Below are positions 1-10,095 of a stretch of DNA of 64,000 nucleotides, piece after piece (positions within the stretch are counted from its first letter, which is position 1; each line of letters starts with the position of its first letter). A model generated the notes under the pieces. It saw only the letters and a program-made list of their open reading frames with translations. It ran no database searches and had not been told where the DNA came from. Both the position numbers and the translations under genes were made by a program. The stretch lies in contig CM043959.1 of NCBI GenBank assembly GCA_014529385.2, forward strand, positions 11,064,809-11,128,808. Reading direction: 5' to 3'. Source of the DNA: Adiantum capillus-veneris. Its lineage: Eukaryota; Streptophyta; Polypodiopsida; Polypodiales; Pteridaceae.

Positions 1-2
1 GT

Positions 3-224
3 TACAACTGCGGGGAAGATGGCCATGGAATGTACTACTGCCCACACCCGAAGAGGCAGAATTTCAATAGAGGGGGGAGACAGAATCGGATTTCTTCGCC
101 AAGAGCAAGACTGCCACCACCTAGGTAGCCAGGACCAATCCCACCGGTCCAAATCCTATGATCACCTGTACAACAACAACCACCACCCCAACCTCTCATT
201 CCGCCACTACCCCCACCACCTGCT
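3..224 (+). pseudogene. gag: gag C-terminus with CCHC zinc knuckle (partial)
   Basis: The window opens inside a nucleocapsid-type knuckle: YNCGEDGHGMYYCP in the frame starting at base 3, i.e. C-x2-C-x4-H-x4-C with its first Cys just outside the window. A basic stretch and a proline-rich linker follow in the same frame. In-frame stops occur at 126-128 and shortly after. The frame is the same as the protease frame downstream, so gag and PR were probably one polyprotein. A very similar knuckle occurs at 58960-59001. Confidence 0.75.
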
Positions 225-1118
225 GTGAACCAAACGGTGAGTGTTATTAGCTTAGAGGCTAAAGGGAAGGCGAAGGTAGAAGAATCAGCTCGAGAGAAGC
301 ACAAAGGAAAAGCGAAGGTAGAAGAAGTGGATGCTATGGGAGTGAAACGTGCGAGGCACGAGGAGGCATCTCAAAGAGAAGAGAAGATGAAAGGGAAGGC
401 CGAGTCTAGCAAGCAAGCAGCTAAACCGCGGCGGAAGATAGACATCGTGGACTTCCCACTAGGTGAGTATGCAAAACCCTATGACTTAGTTCAGGATGTG
501 TTAATGCAGGGCCCGAAGATAACTTGGCCCCAATTACTCCACCTTGCACCCAGAACGAGGAGGCAATGGACGAAAATGGTAAGTACCAGGAAATCAAGAC
601 CCAGGATAGCTGGGGCTATCTCTGGGAGGGATCTCGATGACATCCTGCCAACCATGGACGCTCACATCAAGGGGCAACGGATTTCAAACGTCTACATAGA
701 TGGTGGTGTGCAAATATGCATCATGAGTGAAAAGATGATGCACCATCTAGGTCTAGAGGTAAGTAGGCCGGCACCCTGCCGAGCCAAGATAACAAACAAT
801 GTAAGAGTGAAATGCGTAGGCATTGTAAATGCAGTCAAAGTAAAAGCATTCAATATAGAAGTGGAGGTAGACATCTTCATCATGCCACACAAAGGGGAGG
901 GCTACCCCATCATTCTTGGAAGGCCTTGGCTTATGGCTATGGAAGCTAAACAAGACTGGAGCACCGGGATGATCCAGATGAAGGATGCTAAAGGGAAGCC
1001 CATATTCTACGACATGAGGACTAGAAAGCAGCGCAACATGATCTTGGAGGCTTCAGAAGACGAGTCCACCAGCGACTACTCGTCTACCTCAGGAGAAGAG
1101 ACGACCACCACCGACTGA
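225..1118 (+). CDS. pol: retroviral-type aspartic protease region of the Tat-like element
   Basis: An open frame of about 297 codons. It begins with a Lys/Glu-rich linker (KGKAKVEE occurs twice) that continues gag. The protease core is near residues 150-240: VYIDGGVQICIMSEKMMHHL, then a hydrophobic strand ending in ILGRPWL, the second conserved protease block. The usual active-site D-S/T-G reads D-G-G here, so activity is doubtful. It is followed by an acidic tail and a stop. The first ATG is internal to the polyprotein, so the start is arbitrary. Confidence 0.7.
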   Translation: MNQTVSVISLEAKGKAKVEESAREKHKGKAKVEEVDAMGVKRARHEEASQREEKMKGKAESSKQAAKPRRKIDIVDFPLGEYAKPYDLVQDVLMQGPKITWPQLLHLAPRTRRQWTKMVSTRKSRPRIAGAISGRDLDDILPTMDAHIKGQRISNVYIDGGVQICIMSEKMMHHLGLEVSRPAPCRAKITNNVRVKCVGIVNAVKVKAFNIEVEVDIFIMPHKGEGYPIILGRPWLMAMEAKQDWSTGMIQMKDAKGKPIFYDMRTRKQRNMILEASEDESTSDYSSTSGEETTTTD

Positions 1119-1224
1119 AGTGACAGTAGCATCGAAGTAATGGGAGTCATTCTTAAAGACCAACAGATTAACACAATTTGAAACAACCTCGACAAACCAA
1201 GAGGGATCATCAAGTATGTAGTCC

Positions 1225-3379
1225 TTGGAGAATGCAGGTAAGCTACAAAAAATGCTCTCAAATGAGTTAACCAATGAAGAAAGAAAGGAGTACGTCTCCA
1301 TGCTAGGTAACTTCACTACTTTGTTCATTGATGGCTATGATAAGATCACAGGAATTACAGTAGTACAACACCACATAAAGCTCAAGGAAGGCAGTAAACC
1401 CGTAGTACAAAAGCTCAGAAGACTTGGAGTAATCCAACAAGAGGCATTGCTTAAAGAAGTGAGAAGTTTGCTACAAGCAGGTTTCATCTATCTTGTCGAA
1501 GACTCAGAATGGGTCTCCCTAGTAGTAGTCACACCAAAAAAAAATGGTAAGTGGAGAGTCTATGTGGATTATAAACCTCTCAATGCAGTCACGAAGAGGG
1601 ACCACTTTCCCCTCCCATTCCAGGATGAAATACTCAATGAAGTGGCAGGTCACGAGCGATACAAAGTATGCGATGGCTACTCAGGATATTTCCAGATTAG
1701 CATTGCGGAGGAGGATCAGAAGAAGACAACCTTCATCACACCATGGGGATTTTTTGCCTACAGAGTGATGCCGTTTGGCCTCACTAACGCCCCGGCCACG
1801 AATCAACGCTATGTGACTTTTGTTTTCCAACCCTATTTTGGAACATCAATACGGGTTTTCATAGATGATTTTTGCATTTATAGCTCACGAGCCCTTCATT
1901 TAAGCAAAGTCTATGATGGCTTAACTAGGCTGCAAACCTTGGGTGGCCAACTCAACGTGGAAAAGTGTCACATTGGTGAGAGCAAAGTCACTCTCCTTGG
2001 TCATGTAATTTCAGCAAAAGGAATCAAGGCTGACCCGAACAAGATTCAGGCTCTGGTATCTTTATCATCACCCACCACTGCCAAGCAGCTGGTTTCTTTC
2101 CTTCAAAAGGTAAGATACTTAAGCAGGTTCATTCACCTGCTATCTCAAGTGGTCCTTCCCCTACAACAACTCACCCAGAGGGATGTCTTCTCATGGAGTG
2201 AAGAGAACGAGCACCAGTTTACTGAGGTGAAGCAAATCCTAGCTAAGCTTCCCACTATTTCACCTCCTAAGTGGGACGAGCCATTTTATGTGAACCCTAG
2301 TATGGGAAGTGATACACTCGGAGCAGTGCTAATGCAAAAGGACCCCAAAACTTCTTTCATGTGCCCTATTTACTTCTCTAGTCGGGTCATGACCCTGTCA
2401 GAAAAAGGATTTACCGAAGTAGAACACATGGTTCTGGCACTAATGTTTTCTACCACAAAGTTCCGCTTCTATCTCCTGCCTAGACCCTTTGTAATCCTGA
2501 CAATGGAGGAGGTTTTCCCATATGTAATGCGACACATGAATGTCTCATCTAGGATCTCAAAGTGGTTAATTAGACTACAAGAGTTTGACTACACCATGCA
2601 AGTAGAAAACTCCACCAGGGCTAGTTTAGCAGGAATTCTCACTCATCGCCATTATGAGAAGAAGCTGAAGGTCAACACGGAAGCAAAGGAAGAAACACCA
2701 ACGATAGAAAGTCCTAGGCTAGAGAGAGCTCACTCTCTTTTCTTTGACGGAGCATACAAGAGAACAATGGATCAGTTTGCAGCAGGCATGGTCATTTTCA
2801 ATGAACAACAAGAAAGAGTATTCTCCATGGGGCAGTTATTACACTCCCCACTCCAACAGCGAAGCAAAATATGCAGCCCTAATCCTTGGGTTGGAACAAT
2901 GTATTTCACAAAGAATTCAGCGCCTAAATGTGTTCGGCGACGCTTTGCTTTTGATAAGCCAAATAAATGGCACCTGGGATTGCAAAAATCAGGTTTTACT
3001 TGGTCAACTTTGCCAAGTTAAGGACCTCCTAAAAAGGTTTGAAGCAGTGAAACTCTTCCATGTCCCCAGAGCAGAAAATCAAGAGGCAGATGTGCTAGCT
3101 AAAGAAAGAATACAAGACGTTCCCGTAGGGGCAATCAAATTAAAACTACCCCTCTTCCAAGGTAGTGATGCTATGCCTGATGTCATCAGTTTTCTAGATA
3201 CAGGAGAATGTCTAGCAGGACACACCAAAGGCCAAAAACAGTGGCTAGTAAGGAAGGCTACTAGGTACCGCCTTATAGACGACCACTTGTATTGTAAGGG
3301 CAAAGATCAATTTCTTAGGCGGGTGCCAACCTCCAGTGAAATCACAGAGGTAATTTCAAGTTTCCATGACGGCGTCTGA
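1225..3379 (+). pseudogene. pol: reverse transcriptase, RNase H and second (Tat-type) RNase H
   Basis: Frame 1 (1225-3021) holds the RT: YVDYKPLNAVTKRDHFPLPF, MPFGLTNAPAT and the catalytic motif as FIDDF. A gypsy RNase H follows (FYVNPSMGSDTLGAVLMQ, then SSRVMTLSEKGFTEVE). Its usual first Asp reads Asn. A second RNase H starts at LFFDGAYKRTMDQFAAGM and continues in frame 2 (2744-3379) as NSEAKYAALILGL, FGDALLLISQ and ENQEADVLAK. One frameshift between about 2842 and 2857 separates the halves. The four acidic positions of the second domain (D, E, D, D) are all still present. An in-frame TGA at 3377-3379 ends the segment inside the integrase zinc finger. Confidence 0.85.
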
Positions 3380-3925
3380 GGCGGTCATTTTGCTCTAGAT
3401 ATCACCAGTAGGAAGATTCTACAGGCAGGATACTTTTGGCCTAGTTTGATCCCTCTTTGTGGTCAAGACATGCTGAAATCATGGCCGTCCAGGTAGCAAC
3501 TGTGTGTCTTGGAATGTCAGAAAACACACATCAGGGATGTACACCATTGGTGTAAAACATGCAAGGCTTGTCCAGTGGCCAATGATCGCACGTTAACCTA
3601 CGAGCCACAAAACCCTATCATTTCATATGGTCCTTTTGAGAAATGGGGAATAGATGCAATCAGTCCTTTACCAAGGGCCCAATCAAGTAAACTGTACATC
3701 ATAGTGGGTGTAGACTGCATGACTCGATGGGCAGAAGCAACGGCCACCACCCGCATTACAGCCCAAGAGTTGGCAAAGTTCATTTTTGAGCATATCGTTT
3801 GCCGTTTTGGCACTCCTCTTGAGGTAATATCAGATAGAGGACCAGGATTCAGAGGTGATTTGGTGGGAGAACTGATAAGGAAGTTAGGCATCACACGTCG
3901 GCATTCCACACCATACTATCCAAAT
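3380..3925 (+). pseudogene. pol: integrase zinc finger and first part of catalytic core (truncated)
   Basis: The HHCC finger is split. Its His residues (FHDG, GGHF) lie at about 3362-3392 and its Cys pair is in WCKTCKACP near 3550. Between GYFWPSL and RDVHHW about 85 bases (3447-3530) look foreign, because the two blocks are normally adjacent. The core follows: WGIDAISPLP (first catalytic Asp) and EVISDRGPGFRG (second Asp). The block expected to hold the catalytic Glu after STPYYP is missing: the frame runs into A-rich DNA at about 3926. Confidence 0.8.
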
Positions 3926-5985
3926 CACAAAAACTGTAAAAAACTCACAAAAAAGTCCTTTAAAAAGTCCAAAATTTCCAAAAAAATCCCAATAAATCAA
4001 AAAATTCGTAAAACCTTTAAAAATACACAAAAAATAGAAAATTCGCAAAAAAATCATTAAAAATCAAAACTTTTCTAGAAAAAACATAAAAATACTAGAA
4101 AAATTCAAAATTTTATAAAAAATTAAGAAAAATAAAAAGAAAGTTGTCGAAAGTGTCATAAAAAGCCAGAAAGGAGTAGAAAAGCCAAAAAAAAAACACA
4201 CAACGTCGGAAGAGCCACACGCCGAGCAAACAACGGAAAAGCGGCCAAGCCAAAAAGCAAAGCCGAGAAGTGTACCGCACAACACTGAACAAACCGCGAA
4301 AAAGCTAGAAGAGCAGCAAATCGAGGAAACTGTGTAAAAGCGAATCATATCAGCTGAAAAAAGAAAAACAAGCGAGAAAACGGTCAACTCAAAGTCGTGA
4401 GCGGCAGAGAAATTTCCTAAATTTATCAAAATCAAGCCAAAAATCGACAAATCAGAAATAAAAACCCATCGAAGCTTAGAATTTCAAGCTAGATTTTGGG
4501 ATCTCCTTGGTAACTGGGATTGAATTAATTTGGCCAAGAATATTATTATTCTAGCTAAATTTTGACAGAGTTATCGTGATTCGATCAAGGAGCTAGAAGT
4601 GATCGTGCATGCTAGAAATTGGCAAGTGTAGGAAATTGCATTGAAAATTAGCTTCTAATCGGACGAACAGGGATACAACTCAAATGCAATTGCACATTAG
4701 GCTAGTACAAGCAACATAAATTCTGCTAATCAATACCAAAATCTGCTAGGAGATAATTTTTATAGAACCAATTAACATGGACTCAAATCGAGTTGAGAGT
4801 TTAAGTATAACCGAGCAAGCTAGTAGTAGTGACAACACATGCACAACTGCAACATAGCAAATTTTGTAGCTATATGGCTACAATGGGGATAAATTTTTGT
4901 ACACAGATACTGAAGGTCATAGGTATCTTCTGAGCAGTAAAGGTAGCACAAGAGCCAAGATCCTATTGATCAGAGTAAAGCCAGATTTAGAGAACTTCCA
5001 GATGTTCATAGACTTTAGTGGAGCCAGGTAGTGTAAGCTCAAAGATGAAGTGCAGATAGAAGTTCAAAAAGTCAACCCAAGTGGTTATTAAAAAATTTGC
5101 ACAAGCTAGCCAAACATACAGTTGGTGCATATGTCATTGTACATGGACTACAGTGATCATATCTATAGTCAAGAGCCAGAAATGCAAGATCCAACAGCTC
5201 ATCCAATAGAAGCTAATGTAATTGGAGAACCAAACCAAAGACAATACAAAGGTCAAGACGGAGCATTCTACAACTTGATGCTCAATGTTTTAAAAGAAGA
5301 TGCCGACAACTTGGCTAGGAAAGAAGATGAAACTTCTCAGCTAGAGCTTGACATGGTAGAGCCAAATGAAATACCACCAGTCATGGCATATTGCTCAGAT
5401 TGTGGACAAAAAGGTGGACTTTTTTCTAAAGATTGTCCAAGAAATCCAGACAACAGGGACACATCAACAGCAAATTAAGGTACATAGAAAATTGGAAATA
5501 TGAATCTCGATGTAAGTGCATTTAACTCGTTACTTTTAATGCAATCAGATGATTCTACATTACTGTTAGAAGCACCAGTAAAAGCACTGCAAGTTCAAAA
5601 TGAGCATACAGATGCACAAACACCTGAAAAGCTTAAAAGTGATTCTTTGAACAACAAATTCTTGCATGAATTTGGTAAAGGTGTCCAGATATCACATAAT
5701 GCTGAAAAGAATGTTAGGTTTTCAAATGATTTTTTATCCCCTGCCACAAGTGTGCAATCATTCACGAGTCTAAGGGACACATCAAACAAAATGATGTTAG
5801 CCTTGTATGATACACATCATTCATATGCACACTATGTAGACCAAAAAGGGAAACTGTACAAAAAAGATCAACCAGTGTTTGAACGGCCCACATACCAGCT
5901 CATAGAAGTGCGTCCAGTGATAGATCAGAAAGGATGGTTCATTTCAGAGGAAAGAATCTATTATAGACCATCCTCTCTAGAGCTG
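3926..5985. mobile_element. foreign ~2 kb block interrupting integrase
   Basis: Integrase stops making sense after STPYYPNH (about 3925) and resumes at ICKIITKHV (about 5993), so this block is an insertion or replacement. It opens with a very A-rich stretch (3926-4450) with recurring AAAAAGTCC and AAAAAGC words, then ordinary AT-rich DNA, then a decayed reading frame with a knuckle-like motif (4870-5994). I see no LTR, terminal inverted repeat or clear target duplication. It may be a retrotransposon fragment or a recombination chimera. Confidence 0.6.
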
Positions 5986-5994
5986 ATGGAATGA
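4870..5994 (+). pseudogene. unrecognised gag-like reading frame with damaged zinc knuckle
   Basis: One frame stays coding-like from 4870 to 5994 with only a few stops (5029-5031 and others up to 5478); its longest open pieces are 5122-5478 and 5500-5994. Near 5391 it contains CSDCGQKGGLFSKDC, close to the CCHC knuckle but with the His replaced and one extra residue. Upstream is DTEGHRYLLSSKGSTRAKI. Downstream is VDQKGKLYKKDQPVFERPTY and a WFISEERIYY block. The knuckle suggests a nucleic-acid-binding gag-type protein. I do not recognise the family and assign no function. Confidence 0.45.
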
Positions 5995-6620
5995 TTTGCA
6001 AAATCATCACAAAACATGTGAACAACCACATGGGGGACTGGGATAAACATCTCATGGCAGCTCTTTGGGCCTACAGAACAACGTTTCGAACATCACTAGG
6101 TTTCACTCCTTTCCATCTAGTTTATGGGAAGGAGGCAATTCTACCCATTGAGGTACAAATAGCTAGCTTATGAGTCTTGGCTAGCCAGACACATCGTCCA
6201 ATTGTAAACCTCCGAAACCACATCTTGGATCTGGAGAGACTCCAACTGGATGGGCAAGAAGCAATCAATCACTATGCAGCACAGGTAGAACGACGTCGGC
6301 TCACTTTCAACCAAGGGCTTAAACAAAAGGGACTGGAAAAAGGCATGTTAGTACTGTGATACGACAACAGATTTGACACTAGGAAGGATAAGAAATTTCA
6401 ACCCAGATGGGAAGGGCCATTCATCATTAAGAAACACTATGACAATGGTAGCTATAAGTTGAGGGAAGCAGATGGGAGAATTCACAACACTAGGGTCAAT
6501 GGATGGAGACTGAAAAGGTATTTTCTTAGGTTTGACCCGGAATTCGTGCTAGACATTCCAGAAGAGGGAGAACCCTCTAACTTTACAGTTGAAGAAGTAC
6601 AAGAAGGGCTAGAAGCATGA
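5986..6620 (+). pseudogene. pol: integrase 3' end (core end and C-terminal domain)
   Basis: Frame 3 resumes integrase: ICKIITKHVNNHMGDWDKHL, ALWAYRTTFRTSLGFTPFHL and VYGKEAILPIE are the usual blocks after the catalytic Glu. Later KFQPRWEGPFIIKKHYDNGS and TRVNGWRLKRYF form the C-terminal DNA-binding domain. Stops interrupt at 6171-6173 and 6357-6359. The latter sits where Arg is normal, consistent with CGA to TGA. The frame ends at 6618-6620 just before the PPT. Confidence 0.8.
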
Positions 6621-6632
6621 ATGCCTCTAGCC

Positions 6633-6644
6633 AAAGGGAGAGGG
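6633..6644 (+). other. putative polypurine tract of the Tat-like element
   Basis: AAAGGGAGAGGG lies 12 bases after the pol stop and 4 bases before a TG that could open the 3' LTR. Both position and composition fit a plus-strand primer. The choice rests on position only, because the other LTR is not in the window. Confidence 0.5.
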
Positions 6645-6721
6645 CTAATGATAGTCGACTTTCGAAATCAAAGAAAAAAAAAGAAAAAAACTTATCCCCC
6701 CCCGACGGGCATTGGATAAAA

Positions 6722-7228
6722 TAACACCCCCTCTCTCTCTCCCTCGTTTTCCCTACATATCCTCTCTCCCTCTCTCCCAATTTTACCCCCCACTCTCATT
6801 ACCCCCCCCCCCCCCCCCCCGTCCAAGCGAAAACTTTGAGCACTCACCCCCCCCACCCCTCTCTCATGCTCCCTGTGTGTGAGCCGCATGGAAATCCACC
6901 CCCCTCCGCTCTCTCGTATTCTTACACTCACCCTTTACACCCCCCCCCCCCCCCCCCCCCCCCTGGCCTGCTAATATTCTTTCCCCGGCCCCTCCCCCGT
7001 CTTCCCCACCCGCTCGCCTCACCCTCCTCTCGGCTCATTCCCCCCCCCCCCCCCCCCCCCCCCCCCTTGGCCCGCTGATATATTCCCTCACTCCCACCCA
7101 TTGACTTGCTTCCCTCCTCTCGTCCTCAAGCTCCCATGCAAGACAATAGAACCCCCCCCCCCCCCCCCCCCTTCCTTCACTCTCTTGTCCGGCGGCCCAC
7201 AAGGCGCGACCCTCCTCCCTCTATTCCC

Positions 7229-7300
<72 letters not shown>

Positions 7301-7442
7301 CCACACACCTCATCCATCCCTCTCCCTCACAATCTCTCTCTCTCAGCCCAGCGCGGACCACCCTCTCTCTCCCACTCGCGCACTCAGGCCACGCAGGAAA
7401 ATCACCCTCTCTCTCCTTCTCACAGACTGTGGCAGTAGAACC

Positions 7443-7533
<91 letters not shown>

Positions 7534-7921
7534 CATTGCTCTTCCCCTTTGGCGCTGTGCACGAGCCCACAAAACCACCCTCTCTCTCCCACCCGGGCAC
7601 TCACGCACCGCAACAGACTGTCATCCACGCACACATACAATACACACACACACCATACATACACACACACACACACACACCGCACACACACTTACGCTCT
7701 CTCTCTCTACCCCATCATCCCTCCCCCATTCGCCTCGCGCAGTCTTAGCAGGCAGACAACCATCAGCCCATCAACGAAAAATTAAAAAAATAAAAATTAA
7801 AAAATATATTGTATATATATAAAGCCCCTTCCCACGCACGTTTTCGTGCACACACATACATATACATACACACACACCCGCCCTCATGCACGAATACATA
7901 CACACACACACACACGCATAT
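6722..7921. repeat. 1.2-kb block of poly-C, (CT)n and (CA)n tracts
   Basis: Uninterrupted C runs of about 19-27 bases lie at 6802-6820, 6940-6963, 7040-7066 and 7153-7171. They are followed by (CT)n at about 7231-7296 and 7445-7480, directly joined to (CA)n at 7481-7530, and more CA repeats to 7921. The C-rich strand is the plus strand throughout. Open frames here are low-complexity artefacts and are not annotated. Confidence 0.95.
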
Positions 7922-8741
7922 ACGCACCGCACCACAAAAATAAAGAAAAAACGACTACGACATCGACGAATAAAGAAGAAGGATCCAAAGCACGCGTCGC
8001 CAACAACAAAAAGAGAAAATGCACCGAAGGCATGCCCCAGCCGACTCCGAAAAGAAGTACGCTCGACATCGGCTCACCGGAAGCACACCATTCGCCGGCA
8101 ACACGCAACCACGACGCCATTCCAGTAATTTATAGGTTATTTTCATCATTATCTTCAGCTTTCACCCGAGCCATTGTTAATTTTCAATTTTTGTAAATAT
8201 CCTCTCTCTAGGTGATGGTCACAAAGGCCTACTTAGAGATTCCCATCTTTTAATAACCTCTCAAAACAAAGCAAGGGTCAACCACACCGGGCCCACGACT
8301 TGCTTTGTCTCCCCGATTAAGCATACCCTAAACACACTGGGATTACCATAATCCAAGCAGCCAACACCTATAAATTGGCACTGAGCGGTCACTATCGGGG
8401 GGGGGGCAATCCATGAGGAGCCAAGCATTTGGTAGAGTGTAGTGGGAAGGATTGACACTATCGCAATCACGGGGAGGGGAGGCTTGTGTGTTGGGTTTGC
8501 CTTGGGAATTGCACCATGCGAAGGGAACCACATTGATCTCTCGACTCCAATGGTCGGTGCACACACGTATGCACGCTCTTGGTAGTAAGTATTCACAATC
8601 ATTGAGTCGTCTTAGAGAACGCACCAAGTAGGTTGCACCACCTTCTCTCCTTACCTCTCTACCACCACCGCATGCCACTTTGTAAATATTGTAGAAATAA
8701 TTCACCCTCACACCCCTGAGGGTTTTCATCATTTGCAAAAA

Positions 8742-8742
<1 letters not shown>

Positions 8743-8823
<81 letters not shown>

Positions 8824-8824
8824 T
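8743..8824. repeat. (CT)n-(GT)n compound microsatellite
   Basis: About 64 bases of CT repeat pass directly into about 18 bases of GT repeat, inside the putative Tat 3' LTR. Confidence 0.95.
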
Positions 8825-8980
8825 AAGTTTGCGGTGTTCATATCATCGTGGTTTGCGTCCTAGCCGCTCAAAGCTAGGTGGTGCCCCCTGTTCACTTTAC
8901 CGTGGCAGGCTCGAGGTGCGCCATTCGGTCCCCGGCGTTTTAGAGTCCGTCGGGGTTCGGGGTCCGCTTTGTGTCCGTCA

Positions 8981-9149
8981 ATGTCACCATTAAAGAAAGC
9001 AGTAACAATGTTTGATTGATGTACATTCCAACCAAAATGAGCTGCCAATGCACATAGAAAACACACAGTAGTCATACAACAAGTGGAAGAAAAGGTCTCT
9101 TCATAATCTATGCCTTTCTACTATGCATAGCCTTTTGCAACAAGTCGAG
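8981..9149 (-). pseudogene. pol: copia reverse transcriptase, second fragment
   Basis: The minus strand reads LVAKGYA, GIDYEETFSS, CALAAHFGWNVHQSN and TAFFNGDI, the consecutive conserved blocks of copia-type RT. Stops follow GYA. It begins exactly where the chromodomain element's target duplication ends and is cut at NGDI by the end of the Tat LTR. The YVDD catalytic block is not present in the window. Confidence 0.85.
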
Positions 9150-9272
9150 TGTAAGGACATGGGTCCTATGGGCAAGGCCACCGGCACGACCGGACAATGT
9201 GTACGCTAGGGGGAGGCTATAAGATAGCACAGTTGGGTGGAGACTAGGACAAACATTACCACCGTCCTTTCA
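9150..9272 (+). repeat. 5' LTR of the chromodomain element
   Basis: 123 bp, TGTAAGGAC to CCTTTCA, matched almost base for base by 15005-15127. A TATAAG box at 9218-9223 is the likely core promoter. 123 bp is very short for a Ty3/gypsy LTR. Confidence 0.95.
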
Positions 9273-9273
9273 C

Positions 9274-9285
9274 TGGTATCAGAGC
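9274..9285 (+). other. primer-binding site, initiator tRNA-Met
   Basis: TGGTATCAGAGC, the common plant retrotransposon site complementary to the 3' end of initiator tRNA-Met, one base after the LTR. Confidence 0.95.
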
Positions 9286-9932
9286 TATTTTTGGGAGGAG
9301 ACAAAAAGCGGGTTTCATGGGCGTGCGACACGCTGCTTCTCTCCCACATTCCACAAACAACGACGTCTCCATCGTGAAGTAAAAAGAGGACAAGCACAGT
9401 TTCCTGCGCACAAACAGACAATGACAACCGACCGCGGATGCCCTCCACAGCTTGGGAGATCAAGGCAAACTCAGTTGGCAACTCAACGACACTGAGGCTC
9501 CGAAGGCTTCTGTTGGCGCCGTTGGTTGCGCACGCGTAGGAAGGTCTGCTTAACCCTTGGATGAAGGAGGGTTGAACCCACCCCATAAGGGTAAGAGGCC
9601 AACACTTTACCATCAAGCTATTGACCCTTGTTGTGTATAACAAGGAAAGATACCATACTTGTGTTGAAAGGAAAACTAGAAGAAAAGGGAAAGCTTCAAA
9701 CTTCAAGGAAGTAGCTTCACCATTCCTTTTCACTTCTTGGAGGAAGACAAGTTTTCGTCCAAAAATTCTTTTTTCCTCAAGGAGGTAGCTTCAGAGTGAG
9801 CAAAAACCTTCACAAAAATGACGAGTTTTTATAAAGAGGCAACAAAGATGTACGACGAACGACACGTGAAGCACTACAATTTCCACAAGGCGAGGTTTGC
9901 ATGCAACACAAATCGTGGAGCATACAAAACAC

Positions 9933-10095
9933 AAAGACTTCAATTTCACAAGGTACAAGTTGATGTTTTTTTCTCTCTTTGCATTAGTGTGTATTTATCA
10001 TGGCCAGTGATAAATACAAAGACTTCAATTTCACAAGGTACAAGTTGACATTTTTTTCTCTCTTTGCATTAGTGTGTATTTATCATGGCCAATGA
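9933..10095. repeat. 85-bp tandem duplication in the gag leader
   Basis: AAAGACTTCAATTTCACAAG starts at 9933 and again at 10018. The two units (9933-10017 and 10018-10095) are nearly identical, through a CT-rich stretch to ATCATGGCCA. The second unit provides the likely gag start (ATGGCCAATG at 10085); the first carries ATGGCCAGTG. Confidence 0.9.

Larger units (their letters stand above)
1..8980 (+). mobile_element. Tat-like Ty3/gypsy retrotransposon, 5' part outside window
   Basis: Order seen: gag zinc knuckle, protease, RT, RNase H, a second RNase H, integrase, PPT, putative 3' LTR. Two consecutive RNase H domains before integrase are the hallmark of the plant Tat/Ogre branch of Ty3/gypsy. 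The body carries several stops, a frameshift near 2850, a small insertion near 3447-3530 and a ~2 kb foreign block inside integrase, so it is dead. The right end (8980) is set by the abrupt change into minus-strand copia RT sequence. The left LTR is outside the window. Confidence 0.8.
6649..8980 (+). repeat. putative 3' LTR of the Tat-like element (~2.3 kb)
   Basis: It starts TGATAG after the PPT and ends CCGTCA at 8980, where minus-strand copia RT coding begins with no gap. Long LTRs are usual in Tat-type elements. The interior is dominated by poly-C, CT and CA tracts (6722-7921), then ordinary sequence (7930-8740), a CT/GT tract, and a GC-rich end (8830-8980). The left boundary is inferred and cannot be checked against the other LTR. 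Confidence 0.5.

Noticed and set aside
3926-5994. Endogenous pararetrovirus origin for the block inside integrase
   Set aside because: Only a damaged knuckle-like motif is present; there is no movement protein, coat protein or viral RT signature.
6836-8841. Many open frames rich in Pro, Ser-Leu, Thr-His or Arg-Glu
   Set aside because: They are translations of poly-C, CT and CA repeats on both strands with no domain.
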